From positions 1 through 13,926 of the forward strand of contig JANBPK010001725.1 of NCBI GenBank assembly GCA_027579435.1: DNA of 13,926 nucleotides, read 5' to 3'. The notes below the pieces were generated by a model, which worked only from the letters and a program-made list of their open reading frames with translations, was not told where the DNA came from and ran no database searches. Below are positions 1-7,939 of the stretch, in pieces; positions within the stretch are counted from its first letter, which is position 1, and each line of letters begins with the position of its first letter. The translations under genes were made by a program, and so were the position numbers. This stretch comes from Candolleomyces eurysporus. Taxonomy: Eukaryota; Basidiomycota; Agaricomycetes; Agaricales; Psathyrellaceae.

Positions 1-1656
1 ATCAACTCGAACCAGGAGTCGCGTGTCAAAAAGACAGTACGCAGAGGATCAAGAACGTGTTCAGGTTCGCGTCCTCGAACTCATTCGCACTCTCCATTCG
101 CACAACCTCCCGCTATGCTTCCTCATTCTCAGCAGGCCAGAACCGTGGATCAAGCAGCACATCAAGACCGGTCATTTCAACGCATCACGGAAATCTTGGA
201 TCTTTACCAAGTCGGAGATCATATGAAAGACGCGGAGAAATTTATCAGGGATGAACTAGCTCGAATCGCAGACGGCTTGGACTCCCAACCAGGCGACGAC
301 GAAGAATGGCCAGACAACGACGAAGAGTGNTCAGGCGACGACGAAGGGTGTTCAGGCGACGACGAAGGGTGTTCAGGCGACGACGAAGGGTGTTCAGGCG
401 ACGACGAAGAGTGGTCAGGCGACGACGAAGAGTGGCCAGGCATCGACGAAGAGCGGCCAGGCAACAACGAAGAGCGGCCAGGCAACGACAAAGAGCGGCC
501 AAGCAACGACAAGGAGTGGCCAGGGGAAGACACCATCACAGCCTTCTTGCGAAGAACTGGTGGGCACATGCTCTACGCTGCCACCGTTATTCGTCACATT
601 GACGACCCATACAACGATCCCCGACAACGACTGCAAGATATTCTCGATGGCGAGTCTAATTCCACTCAAGACCTCACCCACTCGACTCCTTTCTCCTCCC
701 TTCGAGAACTCTACCGTCAAATCTTACAGTCATGTCCTCAAACAAATCGGGCTACCATGGGCATGGTACTTGAGGAGATACTGGCGGCTGGAAGTGAATT
801 CTTCGGAAACGTCCACGCTAGTCTCAACATCCTCGATCGCCTCTCCGGGCGACCACCTGGTCGTGGAATCAAGGTCCTCCGACCTCTCCACGCTGTGATA
901 CGCCTGTCCCGCAAAGCTGATGAGGACTTAGGCGATTCACTCTTTTTTTATCATTCTTCATTTGCCGAATTCCTGAGGCAGCAGTCTCAACCCTTGCCAG
1001 ATGTTACGATCAACGTTCAGAACGGTCTCAACAGGGTGCTTGCGGGGTGCTTAGAGGCACTGTCGGTGATAACCATATATGATCGGGTCTATGAGGAACA
1101 TGTCAAGTTTTCCCTGGATCATTGGCCGAGTCTTTGGCGGCGATGGGAACCCGCAGACGATGACCCATCATCACACCTCGAGGCGTTGCTTGCAACTGAT
1201 CTCACAGCTTGCTTTGTTCATGTTGTAAGGGGCTATGGGCCTTTGGATGGTTTGTTTTATTGCCTCTTGAATTTGTACCATCCGACTCGAAACCTTATCG
1301 TCCGTGACACGCAATTTTCCGTTTGTACAACCCTCGTCGAAGACGTACTCTCACATCTTCGATCTTCGGTGGATGCATGCTTCCAGCACGTCCTAAATCC
1401 GGGGTTAATCAATAGCAATGGACTTGGCATGCCCGTCTTTCTTTCAGCTCACCTATCTTCCTATATCAGAGAAATATCTGAACATCGTACGGTGCCCGCT
1501 TTCGAGAATCTTGTCCAAGCTTTGCGGGGCCTTCTCAAGAAAAAACGAGAGCTCTTTGATGAACTCGAGGAGGAGGTGGTGCGGAGCTCAGTAGACGAGG
1601 AAAATCGACGGGTAGTTATGGACATATTCAAACTTGTTCGTCAGGATCTCGAATAG
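1..1656 (+). CDS. Copy A: NACHT NLR-like protein, 5' part outside window
   Basis: This is the 3' part of a fungal NACHT (STAND NTPase) gene. By alignment to copy D the window opens just after Walker B, so P-loop and start lie to the left. The frame from base 1 is open to the TAG at 1654-1656 (551 codons). A one-base insertion in 28-36 and a one-base deletion near 168-171, relative to copies B and D, cancel out. About 44 codons between them, including the region that encodes LSRPEP, are therefore read out of frame, and the true reading of that segment sits in frame 2. An 11-unit acidic repeat follows (289-519), then GHMLYAATVIRHIDDPY, LTHSTPFSSLRELYRQIL, PGRGIKVLRPLHAVIRL and FYHSSFAEFL, and a helical C-terminus ending MDIFKLVRQDLE. 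The C-terminal half is intact and closest to copy E. A functional NACHT core is doubtful, so this may be an early pseudogene. Confidence 0.7.
   Translation: MNSNQESRVKKTVRRGSRTCSGSRPRTHSHSPFAQPPAMLPHSQQARTVDQAAHQDRSFQRITEILDLYQVGDHMKDAEKFIRDELARIADGLDSQPGDDEEWPDNDEEXSGDDEGCSGDDEGCSGDDEGCSGDDEEWSGDDEEWPGIDEERPGNNEERPGNDKERPSNDKEWPGEDTITAFLRRTGGHMLYAATVIRHIDDPYNDPRQRLQDILDGESNSTQDLTHSTPFSSLRELYRQILQSCPQTNRATMGMVLEEILAAGSEFFGNVHASLNILDRLSGRPPGRGIKVLRPLHAVIRLSRKADEDLGDSLFFYHSSFAEFLRQQSQPLPDVTINVQNGLNRVLAGCLEALSVITIYDRVYEEHVKFSLDHWPSLWRRWEPADDDPSSHLEALLATDLTACFVHVVRGYGPLDGLFYCLLNLYHPTRNLIVRDTQFSVCTTLVEDVLSHLRSSVDACFQHVLNPGLINSNGLGMPVFLSAHLSSYIREISEHRTVPAFENLVQALRGLLKKKRELFDELEEEVVRSSVDEENRRVVMDIFKLVRQDLE
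289..519 (+). repeat. Coding minisatellite, 11 x 21 bp, in copy A
   Basis: Eleven perfectly phased 21-nt units encode heptads of the type [PS]-G-[DN]-D-E-[EG]-[WCR]. Units at 331-393 encode SGDDEGC three times with identical DNA, and units at 394-435 encode SGDDEEW twice. Outer units differ (PGDDEEW, PDNDEE-X, PGIDEER, PGNNEER, PGNDKER, PSNDKEW). Copies B, D and F carry a single unit at this place (PGNDEGW, PENNEEW, and one ending in a stop). The array thus grew in frame from one ancestral unit. Identical inner units and divergent outer ones fit recent slippage or unequal exchange. Base 330 is N, so the seventh residue of unit 2 is unknown (Cys, Trp or stop). Confidence 0.97.
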
Positions 1657-2006
1657 TGTAGGACAAATGTTATACCAAGCTCCTGCATCCAACAATACAT
1701 TGAATAAAATAGCGAACCTTCTCCATCAAGTCAAGGCACTAAGCCACATCCTGAAGGAACATCAGTTCGAGTAGTCAACATGGTACGAGCGAGTGATGTG
1801 GACCGGTAGTCAAAGGAGGCGAAGGCGCAGGTTCGCTTGTAGGGTTGGCCAGCAGACAAGTCGAGATACCAAGGAATACCTAGTCATCCACTTGAATGGA
1901 TCGATCATCGAAGGTAAAACGAGTCCGCGGAATCTTGCTCACATGCCCCCTCTCAAACATACCTTCAGGTTTTTACATGACACTGTGACTCGGCAGATTT
2001 CTGTGG
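1657..2006 (+). repeat. 3' flank repeat of copy A, with polyadenylation-like signal
   Basis: The non-coding stretch after the stop is recognisably the same as those after copies B (from 6134) and E (from 12517), and partly those after C and D. Shared blocks include GGACAAATGTTATACCAAGC, a block near 1785-1810 containing GAGCGAGTGATGTGGA, and a block around 1955-2005 containing TCTCAAACATACCTTC and CTGTGACTCGGCA. AATAAA at 1703-1708 is a plausible poly(A) signal. It is kept in E but reads AATAGA in B. No coding role is seen; the open frame at 1793-2125 has no similarity to the NACHT proteins. Confidence 0.8.
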
Positions 2007-2279
2007 TACGTCATTTTGAATTCCTGAAATTTGAGCCCTTCTTTCTATTGTTTCGACAGCCATACAGAAAAGTCTGTGAAAGTAAAGGAGTAACAGAAAA
2101 AGGTACTCGATCATCAATCGCCTGAATTAGAGTGCCCCGGACTTCATGATGAACCACAACCCCCAATAGCCGTGTTTTCCCTGGAGAATAAAATTATCAG
2201 CACGACTTTGTGACGTGCAACAGGCTTAGCTGAGATCGCCGTGGGTAAAGTGGATTAGAAAGACCAGTAAGCCCATACC
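2007..2279. other. Intergenic, nothing recognised
   Basis: This stretch between the copy A 3' flank repeat and the decayed minus-strand gene shows no convincing coding frame, repeat or RNA. The far end of the minus-strand pseudogene may run into it, but I cannot follow it beyond about 2280. Confidence 0.5.
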
Positions 2280-3129
2280 CAGTATTGCACTACGTTGGAG
2301 CCACCCATTGACTGTTGATCCAAGCTTGCGTTTTGTGACAAGCTTTCGCTCAATTGTACCCCTCCGGGAGGTTCTCGAGTTTTGCCGTGTAAATACGCAT
2401 GCCAAATCGCAGGCAATGCTGGTCGGGCTGCAGGTCTTGCCACTTCAACCCCGCCTTCGTCTTTTCCTCGTCTTCTTTCTCCTTCTCTAATTCACGCCGC
2501 TGCCTCTCGAGCTCGAGTTTCATTCGTTCTTCTTGCAGACGCTTGTGTTCGCGTTGCTCGGCTTGTCACTGAGCTCGTGACTTATCCCACTCCGCCCGTT
2601 CTTTACGCATAGCTTCAAGAGCCAAAGCATGCTGTTCAATTTCTCGAGCCCATTTGGAAGCGATATCCAGCATTGCGGAGACCTGTGCGAGATATTTAGT
2701 GCAGTCCCTATCCCATCCGAGTCTCCTCCTCTCGATGGCACTGGGGTTTAGGACAGACATGGCCCCCATCCTGAGCAAACCAGGCGATGAGTCCGCCCAG
2801 TACAAACACAGAGATACTAGCCTCCTTCAGATCCAATGTCAGGCATGAATTGGGATTTGGTCGATCTGCGTATTGAGTATCAGACCATCCCCGTTATACG
2901 GAGGCAAAGGGCCGGACTCGTCTATAATTCCTGGCATGTACTGCGGTGGGAAGTCACTCGTGTCTGCAAGAGACCTACTCCCGCCCTCTGAAGGATGCGA
3001 AGACACCGATGAAGGCGGCTTACCTTGGCTGTTGGAATGACTGTGGCCTGACGCAGTGGCAGAATAACCTGGAAACCCGCCGCTGTGTTGTGAGAGCAGC
3101 CTCTGCCGCTCATCGCGGGAAATCCAGGG
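2280..3129 (-). pseudogene. Decayed minus-strand gene: possible membrane segment, coiled coil, C-terminal domain
   Basis: Read on the minus strand, an open Ser/Gly-rich stretch runs from about 3129 (after a possible acceptor, ..CCGATAG) to a TGA at 2841-2839. It contains GGFPGYSATASGHSHSNSQG and DFPPQYMPGIIDESGPLPPY. In a second frame follows a hydrophobic stretch (ASISVFVLGGLIAWFAQDGG, about 2826-2766). After another indel comes VLNPSAIERRRLGWDRDC and a charged coiled coil (QREHKRLQEERMKLELER and onward), then CLRFGMRIYTAKLENLPEGY and AWINSQWVAPT. In-frame stops lie at 2568-2566, 2352-2350 and 2292-2290. The order membrane segment, coiled coil and a CLRYG.REYTA-like C-terminal domain recalls an uncharacterised family I associate with agaricomycetes; that is recollection, not a search. 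It lies opposite to the NACHT array and is clearly broken. Its 5' end is unresolved. Confidence 0.65.
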
Positions 3130-3284
3130 CTATCGGTAGGAATAAGTACAGCAGAATTGATCGAGCCAAAATTGTTTCAACAGGCCATTCCGACTTGCCG
3201 TTTACTGTCTTGTTGTGAACTCTGAAATCAGAACGATGGAACACACATCTCTTCCACTTACCACCACCACGTCCGATTCCAAGA

Positions 3285-3474
3285 AACGCCGAACATGTCG
3301 TAGCGAACGAACTCTTCACCACCTATGTTTCCGAAGGCGACGGTATATGAATATAGAAGGTTATGTATGTGGGTCCATGCCCCAGTAAGCTATGGCAAGA
3401 CTGCCGCGGTGGGGAAGGTCTTGAAGACGCTGGAGAGCCATGTGGATCTGCAATTAACCCATGTTCTTCTATGG
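3285..3474 (+). pseudogene. NACHT relic: exon 1 end fused to a P-loop fragment
   Basis: Two fragments of the NACHT gene lie side by side. About 3290-3342 reads PRNAEHVVANELFTTYVSEGD, matching the end of exon 1 in the other copies (..FAINKLTLNNYISEGD), and is followed by a degenerate donor GTATAT. Only 14 nt later, from about 3357, the frame reads MWVHAPVSYGKTAAVGKVLK then TLESHVDLQLTHVLLW, matching the P-loop exon (WVHAPAGYGKTAVAGTVSKKME). Most of the intron and the first ~45 codons of exon 2 are deleted between them, and homology stops at the tryptophan of 3472-3474. The Walker A lysine is still present. Divergence from the other copies is much higher than among B, C and D, so this is an old remnant. 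Confidence 0.75.
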
Positions 3475-3850
3475 TACGTCCCTCCAGTCATCGTCTTAGT
3501 AAGGCTGTTCTCAAGCGAAACCTAATCTGTTCAAATCCCTCGACGATTCAGAGTTAGCTTGCATGCATCGAAGCCCCATATGATATGCAGACTATTGAGA
3601 ACACGTGCAGGTTACAGTGAAGAGAAGTGGCACATGTGCTAACACTTTGCGTTCATAGTTGACGTCGGTCGCATTGACAAACGGATGCATGAGCTTCTCG
3701 TGAGTCTCTTCATATTCACCTCAAAATTCGGATGCTCACCCCCTTTCACCGACAAAGGTCATGTTCATGCCCAGCAGCAAATCGGGTGGGGGTGCTCTGA
3801 ACGGGTGACGTGTGTCGGACAAATGAATGATCTTGGAAGCCCTGAAGCTA
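3475..3850. other. Intergenic upstream of copy B, nothing recognised
   Basis: About 375 nt without similarity to the array. An open frame at 3685-4008 has no recognisable domain and overlaps the leader shared with copies C and D, so I do not call it a gene. Confidence 0.5.
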
Positions 3851-3854
3851 AGGG

Positions 3855-4042
3855 AGAAAGCATGGAGGGAGCAAGTTTAAGACATTCTGGCACCGAAGGG
3901 ACAAGTTTCTTACATTCTGGGGTACTTGCTGCTTGCTTTCGGAGCGGAGTCGGAGTATGGACGGCCGATCAAGTTTGCGGATCGGCGGAGATCTACCAGT
4001 GGATTTGATCGATCTCTCTTGAACTCTTTGCGTATCATCTCC
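3855..4042 (+). promoter_or_regulatory. Conserved 5' leader of copy B
   Basis: The stretch before the copy B start resembles the leaders of C (6447-6564) and D (8880-9034). Shared pieces are AGCATGGAGGGA/AGCCATGGAGGGA, GAGCGGAGTCGGAGTATGG versus GAGCGGATTCGGAATACGG, GATCTCTCTTGAA-like sequence, and ATCATCTCCATG at the start codon. It is probably 5' UTR or proximal promoter. The coding frame is open upstream of the ATG to 3926 in B, but in D a TGA lies nine codons before the ATG, so the shared ATG is the better start. Confidence 0.55.
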
Positions 4043-6133
4043 ATGTCGTCGTACTTCGCCAACTCCAGGGACTTTGCTATCAACAAGCTAACGGTCAACA
4101 ACAACAGCTACATCTCAGAAGGCGATGGTAAGTGGATAGTTGCGGGTGGTTCACTACACGTGCCGAACTGACAGCTTTCTAACAAGCGCTCCAATATCTG
4201 CACAAGCACTCGGCTACCAGTGCTATGCACGACTCGGAAGAGCGTTTCCCGCCACCTCTATGCCACGAAGGTACCCGCCAAGTTGTCATATCCCGGATTG
4301 AGGGTTGGTACGGGTTCGAAATCCCACCGGAGAAGAAGATCATGTGGGTTCATGCCCCTGCAGGCTACGGGAAGACTGCTGTTGCAGGGACGGTGTCGAA
4401 GAAAATGGAGAGCCGTACGGACCTGGACTTCAACCCCGTCGGGGCTACGTTCTTCTTCTGGAGGACGTCGGACGAACGCAACAGCCCAAAGCACTTTATT
4501 ATCACCTTGGCGTATCAGTTCACCATATCCATCCCCGAGCTCGCTCCTTACATCGAAGCAGCAGTGAAGCGAAATCCCATGGTCCTCAACAAAGCGCTCG
4601 AAGTTCAGCTCATGAAGCTCATCGTCGAGCCGTTCAAATCCCTAGGCGAGCTCGACAATATGCCACATCGTCTGGTTATCATCGACGGACTCGACGAGTG
4701 CATCAACTCGGACCTGCAGTCGCGAGTCGAGAAGCAGTACGCGGAGGATCAGGAACGCGTTCAGGTCCGGGTCCTTGAGCTCATTCGCATTCTCCATTCC
4801 CACAACCTTCCCCTCTGCTTCCTCATTCTCAGCAGACCGGAACCGTGGATCAAGCGGCACATCGAGTCCAGGTCATTTCAACCCATTACGGAGACGTTGG
4901 ACCTTTACCAAGTCGGAGATCATTTGGAGGACGTGGAGAAATTTGTCAGGGATGAACTGGGTCGTATCGCAGAGGGCTTGGACCCACAACCAGGCAACGA
5001 CGAAGGGTGGCCTAGGGAAGATCTCGTTCAAAGCTTTGTGTGGAAAACACGTGGCCACATGCTCTACGCTGCCACTGTTATCCGTCATATCGACGACCCA
5101 TACGACGATCCCCGACAGCGACTGCAAGATATTCTCGATGGCGATTTTAATTCCGCTCAAGATCTCACCCACTCGACTTCTTTCTCCTCGCTTCACGAAC
5201 TCTACCGCCAAATCTTACAGTCATGCCCCCNAANNAATCGGACTACCATGGGCAGGGTACTTGAAGANATACTGGCGGNTNANGNTGAATTCGAGGGAAG
5301 CGTCCACGGTGCTCTCAACATCCTCGATCGCCTCTCTGAGCGACCACCTGGTCGTGGAATCAAGGTCCTCCGACCTCTCCATGCTGTGATACGCCTGTCC
5401 GGCAACGATGATAGAAGCACAGGCATTCCACCCTTTTTTTTATCATTCTTCATTTACCGAATTCTTGAGGGATCAGTCTCAACCCTTGCCAGACTTCACA
5501 ATTGACGTTCAGAAGGGTCTCAGCAGGGTGCTTGAGGGGTGTTTAAAGGCAATGTCGGCAGTAACCATGGATGATCAGGTCTGCGAGGAACACGTCGAAT
5601 TTTCCCTGTATGGTTGGCCGAGTCTTTGGCGGGAATGGGAACCCATCGCAGATGCTGACCGATCATCACACCTCAAGGCATTGCTTGCAACTGATCTCAC
5701 AACTTGCTTTTTTCAGGGTGTGTCGACCGTTGGCTTTTTGTTTTCCGTTTACCAATTGTACCATCCGACTCAAAACCTTATTGTCCACTACACACCATCA
5801 TCCGTTTGTACAACCCTCGTCGAAGACGTGCTCTCTCATCTTCGATCTTCGCTGGACGCATTTGTCCGGCACATCCTTAATCCAGAGTGGCCCCGTATTC
5901 ACAGCATGCTACTCGATTTTTTACTTCCCTTGTCTGTCTATATCAGAGAAATCTCTGAACATCGTCCGGTGCCCGCTTTCGATAATTTTGTTCAAGCTTT
6001 GAAGGGCCTTCTCGAGAAAAAAGAAAGGCTCTTCGAGGAACTTGAGCAGGAGATGCTGCGGACTCCAATGGACAAGCAACGTAAGCGGGCGGTTATGGAC
6101 ATGTTCAAACTTGTTCGTCAGGATGTCGAATAG
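4043..6133 (+). pseudogene. Copy B: full-length NACHT NLR-like gene with one frameshift
   Basis: Two exons: 4043-4127 (28 codons plus one base) and 4187 onward, with a 59-nt intron. The product begins MSSYFANSRDFAINKL and continues ALQYLHKHSATSAMHDSEER. A NACHT domain follows with an intact Walker A (APAGYGKT), GATFFFWRTSDERNSP, Walker B (LVIIDGLDEC) and LSRPEP. One acidic unit (PGNDEGW) leads into GHMLYAATVIRHIDDPY and the LYRQIL region. At 5434-5441 the DNA has eight Ts where copies A and F have seven. This +1 shift within the FYHSSF motif ends the frame at 5505. The normal frame resumes and is open to the stop at 6133. Without the extra T the product would be about 676 aa, close to the 671 of copy D. 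Eight Ns lie at 5231-5285. It may be a real pseudogene or an intact gene with a sequencing error. The C-terminal half is closest to copy F. Confidence 0.85.
4128..4186 (+). other. Intron 1 of copy B
   Basis: A 59-nt phase-1 intron from GTAAGT to ..CTAACAAG, with CTGAC or CTAAC as possible branch point. Splicing joins codon GAT-G to CG-CTC and keeps the NACHT frame open. Introns in C and D sit at the same codon. Confidence 0.85.
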
Positions 6134-6436
6134 TATAGGACAAATGTTATACCAAGCTCTTGCATAAAATGATGTATTGAATAGAATAGCGAACCTTTCC
6201 TATCAAGGCAAGGCACAAAACCACATCCTGAAGGAACATCAGTTCAAGTAGTCAACTTGGTACGAGCGAGTGATGTGGATCGGTAGTTAAAAGAGGTGAA
6301 GGCACAGGTTTGCTTGTAGGGTTGTCAAGTAAAGATACCAAGGAACACCTAGTCGTTCACGCAAATAGACGGATCATTGAGGGTTAAAAAGTCTGGGCAA
6401 ATTTTGTCACATCCCTCCTCTCAAACATACATTCTG
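6134..6436 (+). repeat. 3' flank repeat of copy B
   Basis: This non-coding stretch matches the flanks after copies A and E (GGACAAATGTTATACCAAGC, the GAGCGAGTGATGTGGA block, and a CTCTCAAACATAC block near the end). It then passes directly into the leader of copy C. The poly(A)-like motif of A and E reads AATAGA here. Confidence 0.8.
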
Positions 6437-6564
6437 AGAGACCTGCCGGGGTGGAGTCGGAAGGCATCCAGCTCGGCGGAGACTGTGACACAGGCTGGCT
6501 GGCGTTTAATCTCATCGATACGACAACGATCGTTGTCTCTTGAAATCTTCTGTGTATCATCTCC
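6437..6564 (+). promoter_or_regulatory. 5' leader of copy C
   Basis: A short leader between the copy B 3' flank and the copy C start. It keeps GGAGTCGGA, TCTCTTGAAATCTTCTG and the ATCATCTCCATG start context seen before B and D. Only about 430 nt separate the stop of B from the start of C, so any promoter of C must be compact or lie in the B flank. Confidence 0.45.
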
Positions 6565-6650
6565 ATGCCCGGCTCATCGTACTTTGCCAACTCCAAGGAC
6601 TTTGGTATNAAAAAAGCTAACGTTCAGTAACTACGTCTCAGAAGGTGATG

Positions 6651-6713
6651 GTAAATGAATAGTTTGTGCCCCGTCAAGGGCGCGCACTAAACTGACATTT
6701 GTCTGACGATAAG
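6651..6713 (+). other. Intron 1 of copy C
   Basis: A 63-nt intron from GTAAAT to ..CTGACGATAAG at the same phase-1 position as in B and D. CTGAC ten bases before the acceptor is a likely branch point. Confidence 0.8.
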
Positions 6714-7545
6714 CGCTCCAATATTTTCACAAGCACTCTGCTACCAGTGCTATGCACGACTCTGAAGAGCGATACCCCCCACCGAGTCTGTGCCACGAAG
6801 GCACTCGCAATATTGTCATTTGCCGGATCGAGGGGTCGTACAGGAACGAAATCCCACCGGAGAAGAAGATCATATGGGTTCACGCCCCTGCAGACTACGG
6901 AAATACTGCTGTTGCAGGGACGGTGTCGAAGAAGATGGAGAGCCGTACGGACCTAGACTTCAACCCTATTGGGGCTACGTGCTTCTTCTGGAGGACGTCG
7001 GATGAACGCAACAGCCCAAGGCACTTTATCATCACGTTGGCGTATCAATTCACCATATCCATCCCCGAGCTCGCTCCTCGCATCGAAGCAGCGGTGAGGC
7101 GAAATCCCATGGCCCTCAACAAAGCACTCGAAGTTCAGCTCGTGAAGTTCATCGTCGAGCCATTCAAACCCCTCCGCGAGCTAGACAATATGCCGCATCG
7201 CCTGGTTATCATCGACGGACTCGACGAGTGCATCAACTCGGATCGGCATTCTCGAGTCGAGAAGCAGTACGCGGAGGATCAGGAACGCGTTCAGGTCCGG
7301 GTCCTCGAACTCATTCGCATTCTCCATTCCCACAACCTTCCCCTATGCTTCCTCATTCTCAGCAGGCCGGAACCGTGGATCAAGCGGCACATTGAGTCCA
7401 AGTCATTTCAATCCATCACGGAGACCTTAGACCTTTACCAAGTTGGAGATTATTTGAGTGACGTGGAGCAATTCGTCAGGGACAAACTAGCTTGTATCGC
7501 AGAGAGCCTGAACCCAGGTGACCACGAAGAGTGGCCCGGGGGAGG

Positions 7546-7891
7546 TGACTGCCAACTCAGAGTAATACGTTTTATTTGCTTTGACCCTCCCTGCAGTCAT
7601 ACAGGTGCGTCACTGATCCCATTTTNTATTGTGCCTCATGTAGCATTATCTCCAGGAGATGAATACGAGGCACAAATACTTTGGGATGCACACCTAAGCT
7701 CGAGCTTTAGAGCGTGCTGCGGAACTACGCCGAGCCGGAAATATGCACGGGTATTTTGCATATTTCATATCAACCGTCGGAGGTGCATTGGGACAGCGGT
7801 ACGTCCACAAGCACGCAAATTTCGAGAAGAACTTGACAAATTGACCATAGACTTCACAAGCTCACATTCCGCAAGTATACTTGAGTCGTAG
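7546..7891 (+). other. Unrelated sequence replacing the 3' half of copy C
   Basis: From the breakpoint to the stop the DNA matches none of the other copies. The frame stays open, but the peptide has no domain I recognise. CCCTCCCTGCAG at 7583-7594 looks like a fungal splice acceptor and GTGACT at 7545-7550 is a possible donor, so it could be captured exon and intron material. A second frame reads ALERAAELRRAGNMHGYFAY followed by FISTVGGALGQRYVHKHANF, which looks protein-like but is short. Origin unknown. N at 7626. Confidence 0.5.
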
Positions 7892-7939
7892 TCTCAGATC
7901 TTGAAGCCGTAGCAAAGCGAGGCAGGACTTGTGTTAACT

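Larger units (their letters stand above)
6565..7891 (+). pseudogene. Copy C: NACHT half-gene with mutated Walker A and foreign tail
   Basis: Exon 1 (6565-6650) starts MPGSSYFANSKDF but has one extra base next to N6609, giving an early TAA. Exon 2 (from 6714) is open to 7891. It encodes ALQYFHKHSATSAMHDSEER and a nearly complete NACHT region with GATCFFWRTSDERNSP, LVIIDGLDEC and LSRPEP. Walker A reads APADYGNT, so the invariant lysine is asparagine and the preceding glycine is aspartate; loss of nucleotide binding is expected. Similarity to copies B and D stops at about 7543-7547, right after the acidic unit and GTGGCCCGGGGG. The following ~115 codons are unrelated to the family, so the GHMLY, winged-helix and C-terminal parts are missing. 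The flank after the stop again resembles that of copy D. This is probably a truncated pseudogene; a short P-loop-dead protein could still be made if the exon 1 lesion is an error. Confidence 0.8.

Noticed and set aside
289..519. CRISPR-like or satellite array
   Set aside because: The units abut without spacers, keep a 21-nt coding phase and lie inside an otherwise conserved reading frame, so it is a coding minisatellite.
306..602. Arginine-rich open frame, and proline/serine-rich frames on the minus strand over the minisatellite
   Set aside because: They arise only because a 21-nt repeat without stops is open in every frame; none continues into conserved sequence.
1793..2125. 110-codon open frame after copy A
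   Set aside because: It lies in the 3' flank repeat, and the related flanks of B and E do not keep it open.
3685..4008. 107-codon open frame upstream of copy B
   Set aside because: The DNA similarity to the leaders of C and D does not preserve this frame, and no domain is seen.
3926..4042. 39-codon N-terminal extension of copy B
   Set aside because: The frame is open in B only; in D a TGA lies nine codons before the shared ATG.
7546..7891. LTR or DNA transposon inserted in copy C
   Set aside because: No terminal repeats, target-site duplication, transposase or reverse transcriptase motif could be seen.
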